64,000 nt of DNA from Dictyobacter aurantiacus (GCF_003967515.1 NZ_BIFQ01000002.1:248001-312000); one strand, 5' to 3'; counted from the first letter of the stretch, positions 1 through 8,849 are shown. Made by a program: numbers and translations. The notes: a model not told the origin generated them from the sequence alone.

Positions 1-1040
1 CCAGGAAACACGCCGTTATTAGTGATGTCGGCCTCAATGTGATCATGGAACATGTAACGCCCGGGTTTATTCAGGAGCATGCTGACATCCGCTGTCTCGC
101 CCGGCGCCACCATCACAGTATCCTTCTGATAGGGATGCGCCAGCTTCTGTCCATTGGCACCGATGACCGTGAAGTGATGGCCGTGCGTATGCATCATGTG
201 GATTTCAGAGCCAGCGTTGACAAAACGCACCAGTACGCTCTGCCCGACCTTGACGTTGAGCGAGTCGTTGGGGTCCATCTCCGTATCAGGCCAGGATTTA
301 CCGTTGATAAGGAAGTAGTTAGGATGGTATTTCGCCCAGTCTACTGCGCTCCCTTTAAAGATGGAGTTATGCGCGTTGCTATCCATGTCGCTGAGCACAA
401 AGGTATATTCTTTATTATAGGGTGGCGCGCCGGGATAGGCGCGGTTCAGGATGCCATTGGGCTTGATCGTCAAGGCTCCGTAGAGGCCCATCTGCATATG
501 TACCGGCGTGGAGTCATGGTAGAGGTAGCTACCCGGCTGCTGGGCCGTAAAATGATAGCTGACCTTTTGCCCCTTCTGGCTGCTTTTCGCCAGCGGTCCC
601 ATGCCAATCTCTTTGTCAAGCTCTGACGGGAGTTTTACTCCATCTATGGTCTGGACCGGTGCGGTCGTCAGGTTGCCCGCGGCATCGGGGAATGTATTCA
701 TGAGTTGGGCAGTGTCGTTAACAACGGTGATATTTACACTATCGCCCTGGTTCACCACGATCGATGGACCCGGCACCTGGGCGGGTCCCTGGGCCTTGTC
801 GCTATAGCCCACCACATAGATGCGCTGCCCATCGGCCATCTTCATCGAGTTGTCACGGATGTAAAAAGTATAGTTATGCACCTGCGCGTGGACCTGTTGC
901 GCGCCCTTTGTGGCAGCCCGCGCCGGTTCACGCGGGATCTGGGTTAGCACAAGCACGCCGATCAGCAGCATAACCACAGGCATCACCAGCAGTGCTAATG
1001 CCTTTGGATTCCGCGTCACACGAAAGTTCTTTTTCGTCAT
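1..1040 (-). CDS. Two-domain multicopper oxidase (laccase-like), 3' end outside window
   Basis: The reading frame starts at an ATG on the minus strand (AAGGATC ribosome site just upstream) and runs off the left edge, so the C-terminus is missing; about 346 residues are seen. It opens with a hydrophobic signal/anchor segment (about residues 14-33, ending near PREPARA), so the enzyme is exported or membrane-tethered. A first cupredoxin domain contains GPSIVVNQGD and YLYHDSTPVHMQMGLYG; a second contains the copper-ligand motifs MMHTHGHHF and YMFHDHIEAD. These His clusters are typical of multicopper oxidases that couple substrate oxidation to oxygen reduction. The spacing fits two-domain laccase or nitrite-reductase-like members; substrate cannot be read from sequence. 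It stands alone, followed upstream by about 500 bases of AT-rich non-coding DNA. Confidence 0.9.
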   Translation of the reverse strand, partial: MTKKNFRVTRNPKALALLVMPVVMLLIGVLVLTQIPREPARAATKGAQQVHAQVHNYTFYIRDNSMKMADGQRIYVVGYSDKAQGPAQVPGPSIVVNQGDSVNITVVNDTAQLMNTFPDAAGNLTTAPVQTIDGVKLPSELDKEIGMGPLAKSSQKGQKVSYHFTAQQPGSYLYHDSTPVHMQMGLYGALTIKPNGILNRAYPGAPPYNKEYTFVLSDMDSNAHNSIFKGSAVDWAKYHPNYFLINGKSWPDTEMDPNDSLNVKVGQSVLVRFVNAGSEIHMMHTHGHHFTVIGANGQKLAHPYQKDTVMVAPGETADVSMLLNKPGRYMFHDHIEADITNNGVFP

Positions 1041-1536
1041 ACATTCTGATCCTTATAATTGCATATCTCTCACATATACCAGCTATATGCTGGCTACGAG
1101 TGTCGCTGAAACCCTCCTGATAGAACTGCTCAACCGATGCAATGGGATAGGAAAAGAAGATAACAAAGAATGGCTGGCACCGCTAATGAACGTTCCTCGT
1201 TGTGTTCTCAAGCAAGAGCTTAACACCGACAGTTATAGCACGCGATGTGTTAATTATTAGATGCAAATCCATCAATAATACACCAGATTGTACAGAAATA
1301 AAAAGAACCGCATATTTTTTCTACATCCATTCGACAAATTATGCTCATTTCTACCAGTTATATCGATCTATCTCATTAAAAGCTTATGGAGTTCTATTAT
1401 CTTAGAGTCTCATTATTTAACCATATTTATGCGTATTTAATAATAAATACAATTAACTAATATCTATTGCATTTATTCTTTGCTCCATGTACACTATTGC
1501 TTATGAATAGATGAATCACGATATCGGGAGGGGTGT
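1041..1536. other. AT-rich intergenic region
   Basis: This space separates two divergently transcribed genes and should hold both promoters. It is AT-rich, especially 1240-1520. I see no convincing gene, tandem repeat or strong palindrome in it. Confidence 0.5.
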
Positions 1537-2388
1537 ATGGATAGAGATGATACGTATATAACTGATCCGGATAGCGGGCTGGAGATGACGCGTCTGATCG
1601 AACAGGATCGGTTACTTACACAGGGAATGGGAGGCGTTTTACCGGAGTTTGAGGCACTACCACCCGATGTCACGCATATTCTGGACGTTGGCTGTGGACC
1701 GGGTGGCTGGGTGTTGGATATAGCCTATACCTATCCTGGCTGCGAAGTTGTCGGCTTAGATATCAGCGAGCAGATGATCCACTATGCTCAGGCGCGTGCA
1801 AAGGCCGAGAAGCGCCCCAACGCTATCTTTGTTCAGGGAAACATCCTTCAGCCACTCGCGTTCGCGGCAGGAGAATTTGACCTGGTCAATATTCGCCTGG
1901 CGGCCACCTTTATTCTGCGCGATGCGTGGCCTTCCATCCTGCTCGAAATATTCCGTGCCCTGCGACCGGGCGGCATTATACGCATGACTGAAAGCGATAA
2001 GATGAGCGTGAGTCCCGCGCCAACGCTCGAAAAATTGCTCCAGCGCTCCTACCAGATGGTGAGCGCGATGGGCTATGGGTTTGCTTCAGACGGAAGTGGG
2101 CTGGGGGTAGCATCCGCCATGGCCGCCTTACTGGCTCAGGCCGGCTTCGTCGAAATCCAACCGTTTCCCCATCCCATCGATTTTTCCGCCTCCACAGAAC
2201 TGCATAAGAGCCAGTATGATAATTTCATCGTCACCTTCACCACCCTGCTCCCGCTCCTTCTCCATCGGCGAGTAATGACACAGACCGAGTTTGAGGCCAC
2301 GCTGAACCAGGTACGCATTGAAATGCTGCGCGACGATTTTCAGGGTACCTGGCATATGCTGACAACCATTGCCAGAAAGCCCACCTGA
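1537..2388 (+). CDS. Class I SAM-dependent methyltransferase
   Basis: The protein is 283 residues. The SAM-binding motif I is LDVGCGPGGW near residue 50, followed by the acidic motif II VVGLDIS and a motif-III-like LRPGGII near 145. This is the UbiE/Methyltransf_25 fold used for small-molecule methylation; the acceptor cannot be inferred. A ribosome site (GGGAGGGG) lies about 5 bases before the ATG. The stop lies 3 bases from the end of the convergent YqhA-like gene. No biosynthetic partner is adjacent. Confidence 0.85.
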   Translation: MDRDDTYITDPDSGLEMTRLIEQDRLLTQGMGGVLPEFEALPPDVTHILDVGCGPGGWVLDIAYTYPGCEVVGLDISEQMIHYAQARAKAEKRPNAIFVQGNILQPLAFAAGEFDLVNIRLAATFILRDAWPSILLEIFRALRPGGIIRMTESDKMSVSPAPTLEKLLQRSYQMVSAMGYGFASDGSGLGVASAMAALLAQAGFVEIQPFPHPIDFSASTELHKSQYDNFIVTFTTLLPLLLHRRVMTQTEFEATLNQVRIEMLRDDFQGTWHMLTTIARKPT

Positions 2389-2391
2389 CAG

Positions 2392-2946
2392 CTATGGCTC
2401 GCTTTTTTCTGGTGGGTGGCCAGCATTGTCTACTTTGCCCAGGATATAGCCCAGCGCCAGCAAAACAAGGCCGATGCCAACACCCAGAGCAATGATATTG
2501 GTGTTCCCTTTCCATTCAACTACAGAAGCGAGAAAGGTAACAGATAGCAGCACGATCACCACACCGATAAGTTTGGCTTTCAGATCTTCCAGTGTGCTGA
2601 TCTCTAGCCATGGAAGCGTGGGTATATCCGCCCCGATGAAAAGCTCATAGAGTCCTAGTGCAATAATATAAAGAACCGTTGCCAGCAAGAATAGATCAAT
2701 AACCTCGATGCACGCGACTGCCAGGGGCTTGGCATCTTCCGTAGTAAAAATAGGATGGGACGCGATCTCTACTGTCAGTTTGATAATCATGGCCGCTCCA
2801 TAGAGCAGCAAAACAATCGAGGTCAGCAGCGAACCTGCGACCGCGATCAGTATCAGGTAGCGGCTCCCACCCAGTATACGTCGTAACACAGGTACTATTC
2901 CCTTCTCATCACCAGACAGATATCTACCATAGCTTATGGCATACAT
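2392..2946 (-). CDS. YqhA/UPF0114-family membrane protein
   Basis: From the ATG at 2946 the protein is 184 residues with four predicted membrane helices (about residues 20-45, 70-95, 120-140 and 145-165) and a short polar tail. The order of helices and the LGGSRYLILIAV start resemble the UPF0114/YqhA family, whose function is unknown. The frame stays open further upstream, but that extension translates the palindrome and 70-bp tandem repeats at 2953-3249, so I place the start at 2946. No strong Shine-Dalgarno is visible there because the palindrome abuts the start; this leaves the exact start uncertain. Confidence 0.7.
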   Translation of the reverse strand: MYAISYGRYLSGDEKGIVPVLRRILGGSRYLILIAVAGSLLTSIVLLLYGAAMIIKLTVEIASHPIFTTEDAKPLAVACIEVIDLFLLATVLYIIALGLYELFIGADIPTLPWLEISTLEDLKAKLIGVVIVLLSVTFLASVVEWKGNTNIIALGVGIGLVLLALGYILGKVDNAGHPPEKSEP

Positions 2947-2952
2947 AATCGG

Positions 2953-3020
2953 CAGTTGTTTTATTTGTTGTTGCAGCGGGGCGCGGCCGCGCCCCGCTGC
3001 AACAACAAATAAAACAACTG
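2953..3020. repeat. 68-bp perfect palindrome (hairpin element)
   Basis: The two 34-base arms (2953-2986 and 2987-3020) are exact reverse complements. The centre is GCGGGGCGCGG/CCGCGCCCCGC, the same GC-rich apex type seen in the hairpins at 3232, 17151, 60584 and 60907. It lacks the conserved GC-rich tail of those copies. It lies 6 bases upstream of the YqhA-like start and would fold in that transcript's leader. Confidence 0.85.
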
Positions 3021-3074
3021 TGGCCGTCCAGGCACTCTCTGTCATCGCCTGCTGCCTGCATGCGATTTCGTACC

Positions 3075-3249
3075 TGCGATGCTCAGCAATCTCTTTTGTG
3101 TTGTGCATCCCTTCACACCAGGAACGGAAGTCGCAAATACCGTCTGCGATGCTCAGCAATCTCTTTTGTGTTGTGCATCCCTTCACACCAGGAACGGAAG
3201 TCGCGAATACCGTCTGCGATGCTCAGCAATCTTATTTTGTGTTGTGCAT
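3075..3249. repeat. 70-bp tandem direct repeat, about 2.5 copies
   Basis: Units begin with TGCGATGCTCAGCAATCT at 3075, 3145 and 3215, a period of exactly 70. The first two are full and nearly identical (one CAAATAC/CGAATAC difference). The third stops after TTTTGTGTTGTGCAT, where the sequence passes directly into the left arm of the next hairpin. There are no variable spacers, so it is not a CRISPR array. Apparent ORFs here are repeat translation. Confidence 0.9.
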
Positions 3250-3345
3250 GGGGGCGCGGATGCGCCCCCATGCACAACACAAAATAAATAATGCGGCCGC
3301 GCACGCGGACGCCCGTGCGGGGGCGCTCACGCTCCCCCGGCAATA
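3232..3345 (+). repeat. Hairpin-plus-tail dispersed repeat, copy A
   Basis: Arms 3232-3257 and 3262-3287 form a perfect 26-bp stem with a 4-base loop (GGAT) and a GGGGGCGC apex. It is followed by the GC-rich tail beginning TGCGGCCGCGCACGCGGACG (3292 onward). The tail recurs at 17201, 58233 (inverted), 60538 (inverted) and 60964. Confidence 0.85.
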
Positions 3346-3372
3346 TAAGAACCTGATACCCCCTATCAAAAA

Positions 3373-3432
3373 ACACACAAAAAGACTGCTTTAACTGGCG
3401 GCACCGCCAGTTAAAGCAGTCTTTTTGTGTGT
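3373..3432. terminator. Long hairpin downstream of the EXORDIUM-like gene
   Basis: Arms 3373-3401 and 3404-3432 are 29-base exact complements; the outer stem is A/T-rich (ACACACAAAAAG / CTTTTTGTGTGT). It sits 18 bases beyond the stop of the minus-strand gene ending at 3450, fitting a transcription terminator. Confidence 0.75.
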
Positions 3433-3449
3433 AGAAAAAGCCTTGCGCT

Positions 3450-4358
3450 TTACGGCCCGGTCAGCACACAACCGGTAACCCTGTTATCCCATTCCTTCTG
3501 TACGCGATACGGATGGCCATTCCAGGTGACGTTGGCGCCACTGGAGTTGCCAAAGTTCCAGGCACACTTGTCGCCGATCTCCTCACCACTGCTGTCGTAC
3601 CAGGCATTGCCATATGGGTCGGTCGCAGCCTCCATCTGCTCGTGCGAAGTAACGTTGATGGTCTCATCCGCGGCCTGGTCACCATTTGGTCCCGGCCCAC
3701 CGTTACAGCTAAAGCTGGCGGCATAGGGCATGGTAGCATAAATGGTAGAACCGTAGTTACTGTGGTAGGCACAGAATGCATTCGATGCACACTGCGTATG
3801 GCTACTATCGAAGCAGATGTTCTCATTCGCCTGCGTAAAGACGAAGAAGATGTTCGTCAGGCTGGCAGACCAGCCCTTCACGCTCTTCGCTCGGCTGACT
3901 TCGTTCTGAATATCTGTGTCAAGCAAAGGGCTGCGAGGATAGGCAGCGGTATCAGTCCAGGTACCAGCCAATCGGGAGTTGGATGGAATGCGACCGCTGG
4001 AATCCTTATACTGGGTGTTGTTCTTGTAGAGACCAGAGCCACCAACATCACCAAAGTAGCGTTGAATCAGGCTGTGGTACGTCGAAGATACGTTGTGGGT
4101 CGGCTCCCAGAAGATAGCATAGACATTGGTCGTACCACCCTGTACCTGACCCCCATAATAGCCCATGTTGGTCGCCATGGGCCTGACCGTTGATGCAACC
4201 GAGACACCAGTTTTTCCGCTAATGTGAGGAAAGAAATGTACTTTTTGCTGCGCTACAGATACATCAGGGCTGGCGGCAAAAGCACTCGTCGCGGGTAAGA
4301 GTGTGAATGCCAGCAGCAGGAGTGGCAGGAAAAGAGCTGATTTCAGGCGTCTTTTCAA
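3450..4358 (-). CDS. Secreted EXORDIUM/PHI-1-like protein
   Basis: I choose a TTG start at 4358: a perfect AAGGAGG lies 6 bases before it, whereas upstream ATGs lack such a site. The 302-residue product opens with a signal peptide (KRR, a Leu-rich core, then a TSAFA-A cleavage site). The mature part has GGQVQGGTTNVYAIFWEP near the start and the C-terminal motif NVTSHEQMEAATDP ... AWYD ... GEEIGDKC, characteristic of the phosphate-induced protein 1 (EXORDIUM-like) family. The conserved HE...E pattern looks like a metal site, but no activity is established for bacterial members. Several Cys suggest disulfides outside the cell. It is monocistronic, ending in the hairpin at 3373-3432. Confidence 0.75.
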   Translation of the reverse strand: MKRRLKSALFLPLLLLAFTLLPATSAFAASPDVSVAQQKVHFFPHISGKTGVSVASTVRPMATNMGYYGGQVQGGTTNVYAIFWEPTHNVSSTYHSLIQRYFGDVGGSGLYKNNTQYKDSSGRIPSNSRLAGTWTDTAAYPRSPLLDTDIQNEVSRAKSVKGWSASLTNIFFVFTQANENICFDSSHTQCASNAFCAYHSNYGSTIYATMPYAASFSCNGGPGPNGDQAADETINVTSHEQMEAATDPYGNAWYDSSGEEIGDKCAWNFGNSSGANVTWNGHPYRVQKEWDNRVTGCVLTGP

Positions 4359-4634
4359 ATTAAGCCTCCTTGCGTACATCGGGGACGACTGTAAATATCT
4401 AGCGAGAGCCTGCTGCGCTTCCTGCATCTCTAGCTCCTGCTATTGCCAATATATTACAGTCTATTTATGTTCTTTTAATTATCCCTTAATTTACTTAATC
4501 CCGCCTACCCGGTTCTTCTTAGTATAAGAATAAAAGCTCTTTTTACGCTACACTTTTTAGCGCTATGATTTTCCTTCTTATGTAATAGAATTGATTTCTT
4601 ATGTAATTACTGGTAAGACAGTAAACCTATTCTA

Positions 4635-4700
4635 TGAGAAATGAGGCGGCCCAACAGGCGGATGCATTCGTATCCACCTGTTGGGCCGCCTCATTTCTCA
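4635..4700. terminator. 24-bp-stem hairpin downstream of the lipoprotein gene
   Basis: Arms 4635-4658 and 4677-4700 are perfect complements around an 18-base loop. It lies 31 bases past the stop of the minus-strand lipoprotein gene and about 280 bases from the preceding gene's start. The rest of 4359-4634 is AT-rich with nothing recognisable. Confidence 0.65.
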
Positions 4701-4730
4701 CAAATTTCTTAAGTCATCTATATATTTAAT

Positions 4731-5279
4731 TTATTTAGTGAAGACGTTAATGGTGCCGTCTTTCTGGCAATTGCGAAATTGCAAAGCGGTCGCCTGCTTC
4801 TCTACCGATGCACAGGTATAGACGGCAGTGGTCCTGGGAGGACGGGGCAGGACACGCATCTGTATCTTATCCTGCACCTGGCAGCTGCCGCTGGCGGTCT
4901 TTTGTATCTGGAATGTTCGCGTCAGAATCGTATCTACACCGCCCGTAACGTAGTTAAGCGAGGCGGGACGACACTGCTGATATGCGCTCCAAAAGCAGTC
5001 GCCGACCTGCTGAGGATCGCTGTTGGTACTTGTACCTGAGCTTGGTGCTCCCCGTAGCATGTTTGAGATGCTTCCACAAGAACCTTGTGTGGCTCCCGAC
5101 GTACCAGTGGCGGTGGGGGTCATGGGTGAAGGGGTGGGGGTCGGCGTACTCTGAGCCGTGGGAGTGGTTGTGCCAGCGCTCCCCTGGTCGCTGCTACTGC
5201 CACAGGCAGCCAGTACCAGCACAAGCAGTGCTAACAGGCACATGGTCAGCAGAGGGATGTTGAACTTCCGTATCTTCAT
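4731..5279 (-). CDS. Lipoprotein of unknown function
   Basis: The protein is 182 residues with a classical lipoprotein signal: a basic start (MKIRK), a Leu-rich core and the lipobox LAAC at about residues 23-26. A Ser/Thr/Pro-rich linker (TPTPTPSPMTPTATG) follows. The C-terminal domain (about 65-182) contains several Cys and the phrase VGDCFWSAYQQCRPASL; I do not recognise its family. An AAAGGGAC ribosome site precedes the ATG. It probably sits on the outer face of the cytoplasmic membrane. Confidence 0.75.
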   Translation of the reverse strand: MKIRKFNIPLLTMCLLALLVLVLAACGSSSDQGSAGTTTPTAQSTPTPTPSPMTPTATGTSGATQGSCGSISNMLRGAPSSGTSTNSDPQQVGDCFWSAYQQCRPASLNYVTGGVDTILTRTFQIQKTASGSCQVQDKIQMRVLPRPPRTTAVYTCASVEKQATALQFRNCQKDGTINVFTK

Positions 5280-5454
5280 CTCTGTCCCTTTCTTCTTCGG
5301 GCAAGCCAGCCAGAATAGCCTGCCGCGTCTGTTGAGTCGTTTATACAGATTTAACGTGGAGCGCCCTCGTAAAGTTCCCGTTACTGATGAAGAGCAATGC
5401 TGACATTCGCATACACCTGCTCATATAACAATCTGGCTACCTGGTGCTATCCGG

Positions 5455-6036
5455 TTGCGCATCCGGTGTAGGTTGGCAAAAAAGCGTATCCAGTACACGA
5501 TCATGTATCAACTAGCCAGCCTGGGGCTCTTCCCGTCTAACATAGACTACGTCATCTGCAGCCACTTTGATCCCGACCATGCCGGCAATCATGATGCATT
5601 TCCCCACGCGCAAATGGTTGTACAACGCAAGCAGTACGAAATTGCGCGTCAAGGGACCTATCCGCGCCTTACCCAAACGTTCGCACGCTTTGATCAACCA
5701 TCCACCCAATATCTCTTTGTTGAGGGAGACAAAGATTTCATGCCTGGAATCCGCTTGATAGAGACCGGCGGCCATGTCCCTGGTCATCAATCCGTACTCA
5801 TTCATCTCGCACAAACCGGACCGGTCTTGCTGGCGATTGATGCTATCCCACGAACAACAGACCTTGACGCCGAGACACGAGAGATCAGTGCTTTCGATAT
5901 GGATGCCGCATCTGTTCGCGCCAGCACGCGCAAGCTGACAGGCATAGCAGAGAGGGAAAACGTAACGCTTATCATTTGTGAGCATGATCGTGAACAGTGG
6001 GAACACCTGAAGAAGGCTCCTGAGTGCTACATGTAG
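5455..6036 (+). pseudogene. Metallo-beta-lactamase-fold hydrolase, 5'-truncated
   Basis: The open part contains the zinc motif SHFDPDHAGNHD and later GGHVPGHQS, as in AHL-lactonase-like metallo-beta-lactamase proteins. The usual first 50-60 residues (the beta-strand pair before the HxxxDH loop) are missing. A fragment in another frame just upstream (5442-5471, reading W-C-Y-P-V-A-H-P-V-stop) resembles the expected N-terminal strand, suggesting a deletion or frameshift decayed the 5' end. A start at the internal Met before YQLASLGL could give a shorter protein, but it would lack the domain's first strands. I see no clear ribosome site. Confidence 0.6.
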
Positions 6037-6098
6037 GCAATCACACTGGCCGGCTGAGAAATCGCGTGGAACTGAATTGGCTTTTTAGGAGGTGGGAC

Positions 6099-6165
6099 AA
6101 CATAGATAGAGAGATAGGACACTACCACGCTGTAAGTGATAGTGTCCTATCTCTCTATCTATGTT
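6099..6165. terminator. 26-bp-stem hairpin downstream of the MFS gene
   Basis: Arms 6099-6124 and 6140-6165 are exact complements with a 15-base loop. It lies between the convergent ends of the hydrolase remnant (6036) and the MFS gene (6178) and can act on both strands. Confidence 0.75.
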
Positions 6166-6177
6166 GAGCAGTGTTAT

Positions 6178-7965
6178 TTAGCGGGCTCGGCTGGAGGCCG
6201 GAACCTCTTCGGAAGGGGTATCGGTCCGCTCGCTGACGCTCGTGCCATCATCCTGCTGTGCTTTGCCGCGCAGTAGCGAGGCGATGGCAGCTACCAGACA
6301 CATGGCGGCTGAGAGGTAGAAGACGTTGTGGATGCCGACCATGAAGGGCGAGGAGATCAGATTGGGGAAGAAGCTATGTCCCAATAGATTGCTCTGGTTA
6401 GCAGCGGGCAGTGCCGTCAATACGCTGTGCGGGATCAAGGTCTGCATCGGGTTATATCCCAGGAAGGCGGCGAACAGGGCCGAAGTGGGGGGCAGATGCG
6501 CGATCTTGTCAGAAACCGTGGCGGGCACACCCGCGTGGGTCAGTCCACCGGCAAGGGTACTCGGCAAGGCGGCGGCCAGTCCAGCGGTGATGATGCTGAA
6601 GAAGACGCCGATACTGACGATTGAACCCGAGTTCTGGAAGGTGGCACGCATGCCTGAGGCGACGCCACGCTGCTCCGCTGGTACGCTACCCATGATTGAG
6701 GACGTGTTGGGCGATGAGAACATGCCCTGCCCCAATCCCAGGAAGAAGATCAGAACCGCGAACCAGATGTAATCAAAGTTGGCGGGCAAGACCGTGAGCA
6801 GCAGAAAGCTGACCGTTTGAATAAGCATGCCGGCGGTCGAGAAGATGCGCGCGCCAAAGCGGTCGGAGAGGTAACCACTCAGTGGACCCATCAGCAGGAA
6901 GCCGATCATGAGCGGGATCATGTAGATGCCGGCCCACAATGGGGTGACGTCGTAATTGTAGCCGTGCAGTGGCAGCCAGATGCCCTGCAGCCAGATGACG
7001 AGCATAAATTGTAGTCCACCGCGAGCGATACTTCCCAGGAAACTACTGGCGTTTCCGGCGGCAAACATGCGGATCTTGAACAGATCCAGCCGGAACATCG
7101 GATCCTCAACGTGCAGTTCGATCCAAATGAAGGTGGCCAGCAGCACCACACCGATAACCAGGGCCGCGATCACCATGGGATTGCCCCAACCGATAGGCGA
7201 GCCACCATATGGTTCGATCCCATAGGTGATACCCAGCAAAAGCACCGTCGCGCCGATGGCGAAGGTGATGTTGCCGGCCCAGTCGATCTTCTGCTTGCCA
7301 CGAATGGTCGCGACCTCGCGCAGCATGAGATAAGCCCAGACGGTACCAACGATTCCTACCGGGACACTGACCAGGAAGACCAGCCGCCAGCTGAAGTAGG
7401 AGAGGATGCCACCAAGGATCAGGCCGATAACCGAGCCCAGAATGGCCGCAATCTGGTTGATGCCCAGCGCGAAGCCGCGTTGATGGGCCGGAAAGGCGTC
7501 CGTGAGAATGGCCGCGCTATTTGAGAACAGAAAGCCAGCGCCAATGCCCTGCACGAAGCGGAAGATGATTAGTTCCAGTGCCCCGGTATTTCCGGTGCCA
7601 GGGGTGAGCCAGAGCAGGATACTGCCAACGGTGAAGATGGCGAATCCCAGATTGTATAGACGCACACGTCCAAACATATCGGAGATGCGCCCGAAGGTCA
7701 CCAGCAGGGTCGCTGTAACTACCATGTAGCCCAGCAACATCCAGAGGAAGTAATTGGACTCGCCCGGGGCGAGTGGATCAATATTGATGCCTTTAAAAAT
7801 GGCAGGCAGCGAGATCAATACGATACTCGCATCGATGCTGGCCATCAGTACGCCCAGCGTCGTATTGGTGAGCGCTACCCATTTATAATGAGGACCTACC
7901 GGTCTCTGTGATCGCGACACACGCCGCCTTTCATTCGCTTCCACATTTGAGGTCGCCGTATCCAT
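6178..7965 (-). CDS. MFS drug:H+ antiporter, DHA2 (14-helix) family
   Basis: The protein is 595 residues with about 14 hydrophobic helices. It has motif A-like GRISDMFGRVRLYN in the loop after helix 2 and a repeat-like GYLSDRFGARIFS in the second half, both typical of EmrB/QacA exporters. The N- and C-terminal tails are polar. An AGGAAGGAG ribosome site precedes the ATG. It is transcribed divergently from a TetR regulator with overlapping palindromes between them, so it is probably repressed by that TetR and induced by a toxic small molecule. The substrate is unknown. Confidence 0.9.
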   Translation of the reverse strand: MDTATSNVEANERRRVSRSQRPVGPHYKWVALTNTTLGVLMASIDASIVLISLPAIFKGINIDPLAPGESNYFLWMLLGYMVVTATLLVTFGRISDMFGRVRLYNLGFAIFTVGSILLWLTPGTGNTGALELIIFRFVQGIGAGFLFSNSAAILTDAFPAHQRGFALGINQIAAILGSVIGLILGGILSYFSWRLVFLVSVPVGIVGTVWAYLMLREVATIRGKQKIDWAGNITFAIGATVLLLGITYGIEPYGGSPIGWGNPMVIAALVIGVVLLATFIWIELHVEDPMFRLDLFKIRMFAAGNASSFLGSIARGGLQFMLVIWLQGIWLPLHGYNYDVTPLWAGIYMIPLMIGFLLMGPLSGYLSDRFGARIFSTAGMLIQTVSFLLLTVLPANFDYIWFAVLIFFLGLGQGMFSSPNTSSIMGSVPAEQRGVASGMRATFQNSGSIVSIGVFFSIITAGLAAALPSTLAGGLTHAGVPATVSDKIAHLPPTSALFAAFLGYNPMQTLIPHSVLTALPAANQSNLLGHSFFPNLISSPFMVGIHNVFYLSAAMCLVAAIASLLRGKAQQDDGTSVSERTDTPSEEVPASSRAR

Positions 7966-8022
7966 GAACGCTCCTTCCTGAGGGATATGTAGTGCTTGAA
8001 GACAATAGAGATATATCTATCA

Positions 8023-8052
8023 CTAGAATGATATTCTAGAATAGCATTCTAG
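8023..8052. promoter_or_regulatory. Overlapping TetR operators
   Basis: Two 17-bp palindromes of the form CTAGAAT-N3-ATTCTAG occupy 8023-8039 and 8036-8052 and share four bases. They lie in the 149-bp gap between the divergent MFS and TetR genes, just ahead of a TACAAT -10-like box at 8065 for the TetR gene. A repressor bound here would block both promoters. Confidence 0.7.
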
Positions 8053-8114
8053 TCAAGGTTATGTTACAATGTTGTGCAAATAAAATCCTGGCATATCAAT
8101 AAGGAGCAGATGCT

Positions 8115-8729
8115 ATGGTTGAAAGTGCCTCCTATCGCCGCGAAACGACCGTGCTACGCAGGCAGGGCATCATGATGGCGGCCCTTAAGCTATTCGCCAC
8201 CAGAGGTTACACGGAAACAACCATGGAGGATATTCGACAGTTGTCTGGCGCCAGCACGGGGAGTATCTATCATCACTTTGAAAATAAAGAGAATCTGGCC
8301 CTGGCTCTCTATCTGGAAGGGCGCAAAGAGCTCAATGAGCGGCTACAGCCTATCATGAACAGGCCGGGACAGCCGCTGGAGGACACGATCAAGGACCTGG
8401 TCGCCGCCTACGTCGCCTGGTTCACGGATAATCCCGAACTGGGCCAGTTCCTCATTCAGGCCGATAGCACCGAATACCTGAGCACCCAGGTGCAGTCTCT
8501 ACAACAATCATCCGATGCCATCTCCCAGCACATCATGGCCTGGCTGCGTCCCATGATCGACACGGGACGCATCGCCCTCTATCCAGACCAGATCTATATG
8601 CCCCTGCTCTTTGGACCCAGCCGGGAATTCCTGCGTCGCTGGCTCAAGTCGCGCCAGCAGATCGATTTCGCCCACATCCAGCAAGAGCTCGGTCGCGCCG
8701 CCTGGCGTACCCTGCGCCCACATCCATAA
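8115..8729 (+). CDS. TetR-family repressor
   Basis: The protein is 204 residues. The N-terminal DNA-binding domain (about 15-65) shows the TetR helix-turn-helix pattern TRGYTETTMEDIRQLSGAS followed by GSIYHHFENKENL. The remainder is a helical ligand/dimer domain. An AAGGAG ribosome site precedes the ATG. Divergence from the MFS exporter and the palindromes between them indicate autoregulation and control of the exporter. Confidence 0.9.
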   Translation: MVESASYRRETTVLRRQGIMMAALKLFATRGYTETTMEDIRQLSGASTGSIYHHFENKENLALALYLEGRKELNERLQPIMNRPGQPLEDTIKDLVAAYVAWFTDNPELGQFLIQADSTEYLSTQVQSLQQSSDAISQHIMAWLRPMIDTGRIALYPDQIYMPLLFGPSREFLRRWLKSRQQIDFAHIQQELGRAAWRTLRPHP

Positions 8730-8772
8730 ACGTTACATCATCCCATCCATCCCTATCTCCCTCCACCCCTCT

Positions 8773-8846
8773 CGTAGGTGCCGGGCTCGCCCCGGCTTTT
8801 TGGGCTCGCCCCGGCTTTTGTCGCGCAGCGACCCCGTGCCCTCGCC
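8773..8846 (+). repeat. GTAGGTGCCGGGC repeat, copy 1
   Basis: This GC-rich repeat begins CGTAGGTGCCGGGCTCGCCC and ends near the GTCGCGCAGCGACCCCGT stem. The GGGCTCGCCCCGGCTTT portion is duplicated in this copy. Other copies are at 25217, 27403, 27485, 54527 and 56323. It lies between the convergent ends of the TetR gene and trpA. Confidence 0.8.
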
Positions 8847-8849
8847 CGC

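Noticed and set aside
3075..3249. CRISPR array
   Set aside because: Units are contiguous 70-bp direct repeats with no unique spacers, and no cas genes are present; the same applies to the 40-bp array at 60641.
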